Part shown: positions 62,881 to 64,000 of the stretch, piece by piece
Layout: every line of letters begins with the position of its first letter
Numbering within the stretch: the stretch's first letter is position 1
Source: Parvularcula sp. LCG005
GTDB taxonomy: Bacteria > Pseudomonadota > Alphaproteobacteria > Caulobacterales > Parvularculaceae
DNA length: 64,000 nt
Direction of reading: 5' to 3'
Assembly (NCBI RefSeq): GCF_032930845.1
Contig: NZ_CP136758.1
Location: forward strand, 1,038,501 to 1,102,500
Translations under genes and position numbers: made by a program
The notes under the pieces: generated by a model
Told to the model about the DNA's origin: nothing
The model's input: the letters and a program-made list of their open reading frames with translations, nothing else
Database searches by the model: none

Positions 62881-63945
62881 GTGGTTTGCGGGGCGAGTGT
62901 GCTTGAACTGGTAATGATGATCCCCGGCGTGGTCGGGCCGCGAAAGGGGTTTTCCCTGATCGCCGACAACCCCTATGGCAGTGTCATGATCTGGTGGCTC
63001 AGTTTTCTTATCATTCCTGTCGTGCTGGGCCTCCTCTGGACCCTCTGGAAAAAGCCGCGTTGGCGTATCCTCGCGGGGCTCCTGATGGTCCCTGCGCTGT
63101 TTGGATTTTACGCCCGCTTTATCGAGCCGCACCGGCTGGTGATTGCCGAACACACGGTCCGCATTTGCGGCGAAGGGCTGCCCGGTACGCTGACCGCAGC
63201 GGTCGTCTCCGACATGCATTCGGGCCTCTACAGTAACTCCCCGTCGATCAGCCGCATTGTCCGGACCCTGAACAATCAGGCGCCGGATTTCGTCCTGATG
63301 CCGGGAGACTTCACCAATTTTCTGGCCGAGAAACACATGGATCGCGCCATGGCGCCGTTCATGGATCTCGATATGCCGGCCTATGCGGTTCTGGGGAACC
63401 ATGATTTCGGCCTGCCGGGCCATGATGTCGAGGAACGCCTGCAGACGGCACTCGAAAAGTCAGGAGTGACGGTTCTCAATCCGGGCAGTGCCACCTTCGG
63501 GGCGCACGGCAAATATGTCCGCATCGTCGGCATGCAGGATTTCTACGAGCTGAAAGAAAACAGGCCGGACTTCAGCCCCGATCATGGTGTCAGTCCGCTG
63601 CCCACCATTCTGCTCGAACATAACCCCGATCTGATCAAGACCGGACGGACAGGGCCCTTTGACCTGTTTGTGGCGGGTCACACGCATGGGGGGCAAATTT
63701 TACTGCCCTTCATCACCTGCACCATGACGTTCGCCTGCGACACGCTGCGTTATGGGTATGAGGAGACCCCGGCGGGCAAACTGTTCGTGACATCGGGGAC
63801 CGGCATGTCCGGCGTGCCCCTGCGCTTTGGCGTGCCGCCCAAGATCGACATGGTCACGATGGAGATTGATCGCTGCCGCGTCGACGCCATCCGCAACCCG
63901 ATGCTGGCGCCCAATCTGCCGCTCAACTCACCGTCAATGGATTAG
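62881..63945 (+). CDS. membrane-anchored metallophosphoesterase
   Basis: 354-aa protein with two or three N-terminal hydrophobic segments (VMIWWLSFLIIPVVLGLLW and ILAGLLMVPALFGFYA) and a calcineurin-like phosphoesterase domain: SDMHSG (DxH metal pair), PGDFTN, GNHDFG, LLEHNPDL and AGHTHGGQI. The first Asp/His, Gly-Asp, Asn-His-Asp and His-x-His blocks are intact; GDFTN replaces the usual GDxxD with Asn. The start is uncertain: GTG 62881 or ATG 62914. Relatives include YkuE/YaeI-like phosphoesterases that act on UDP-lipid or phospholipid substrates; the exact substrate is unknown. Confidence 0.88.
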   Translation: MVCGASVLELVMMIPGVVGPRKGFSLIADNPYGSVMIWWLSFLIIPVVLGLLWTLWKKPRWRILAGLLMVPALFGFYARFIEPHRLVIAEHTVRICGEGLPGTLTAAVVSDMHSGLYSNSPSISRIVRTLNNQAPDFVLMPGDFTNFLAEKHMDRAMAPFMDLDMPAYAVLGNHDFGLPGHDVEERLQTALEKSGVTVLNPGSATFGAHGKYVRIVGMQDFYELKENRPDFSPDHGVSPLPTILLEHNPDLIKTGRTGPFDLFVAGHTHGGQILLPFITCTMTFACDTLRYGYEETPAGKLFVTSGTGMSGVPLRFGVPPKIDMVTMEIDRCRVDAIRNPMLAPNLPLNSPSMD

Positions 63946-63952
63946 GCTTTAC

Positions 63953-64000
63953 TCAGCGTTCTGCCGCATACGCATCAAAGAAGGCTTTGGTGTGTGCGCC
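63953..64000 (-). CDS. 3' end of a further minus-strand gene (partial)
   Basis: On the minus strand the frame ends AHTKAFFDAYAAER with TGA (63953-63955) and stays open to the window edge. Only 15 codons are visible, so no product can be named. It converges with the metallophosphoesterase gene. Confidence 0.5.
   Translation of the reverse strand, partial: GAHTKAFFDAYAAER

Overview
The window looks like the chromosome of a free-living, probably marine, alphaproteobacterium. It is gene-dense, mostly about 60% G+C, and has no rRNA, tRNA, phage or insertion sequence that I can recognise. The lineage call rests on a SciP (DUF1153) regulator, an isolated ftsZ with a CtrA-like box, alphaproteobacterial AspRS, VPxPA-CTERM surface proteins, and an ElpS-like lipoprotein / TonB receptor / 12-gene type II secretion locus arranged as in Caulobacter. 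Caulobacterales, Hyphomonadaceae or Parvularculaceae all fit; I cannot name the genus.

Region by region. 0-8.3 kb: 3' part of lon, a choice-of-anchor-A VPLPA-CTERM protein, flhF, sciP, an AT-rich 0.5 kb intergenic stretch with dyads, a secreted acidic protein, a second VPxPA-CTERM gene bracketed by a 120-bp imperfect direct repeat, an MscS channel and a small membrane protein. 8.5-17.5 kb: aspS (with a low-G+C internal segment), a dienelactone hydrolase, an alpha-carbonic anhydrase lipoprotein, malate dehydrogenase, a phosphohexomutase, dodecin and two more VPxPA-CTERM proteins. 17.7-31 kb: clpB behind a clear heat-shock promoter, EF-hand proteins, small enzymes, a 3-hydroxyisobutyryl-CoA hydrolase-like protein, ftsZ, rpiA, glutathione reductase, and an ECF sigma / anti-sigma pair. 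31-37.5 kb: an S41 protease lipoprotein with a small lipoprotein partner, a membrane protein fused to a spermidine-synthase fold, and a two-gene unit encoding an uncharacterised proteasome-fold (Ntn) hydrolase plus a small basic protein.

37.5-56 kb is the most coherent block. A prepilin peptidase (gspO) and a 983-aa internally duplicated surface lipoprotein are divergently transcribed from an intergenic region containing two arrays of 11-bp Pho-box repeats. The lipoprotein is followed by a TonB-dependent receptor and by gspCDEFGHIJKLMN, with most neighbouring genes overlapping by a few bases, plus a terminal lipoprotein gene. This matches the phosphate-starvation ElpS/T2SS locus known from Caulobacter crescentus and suggests phosphate-controlled surface display, release and uptake.

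56-64 kb holds housekeeping and accessory genes: a CDF metal exporter, a LOG-family protein, a LysM protein, a YjbQ-family protein, transaldolase, the tRNA t6A gene tsaC, a DmdC-like acyl-CoA dehydrogenase, a membrane metallophosphoesterase, and the 3' tip of a further minus-strand gene.

The strongest leads are the proteasome-fold hydrolase pair (35.8-37.5 kb), the Pho boxes joining gspO to the ElpS-like gene, the composition break inside aspS, and the direct repeat that preserves a second, synonymously diverged copy of the mscS tail.
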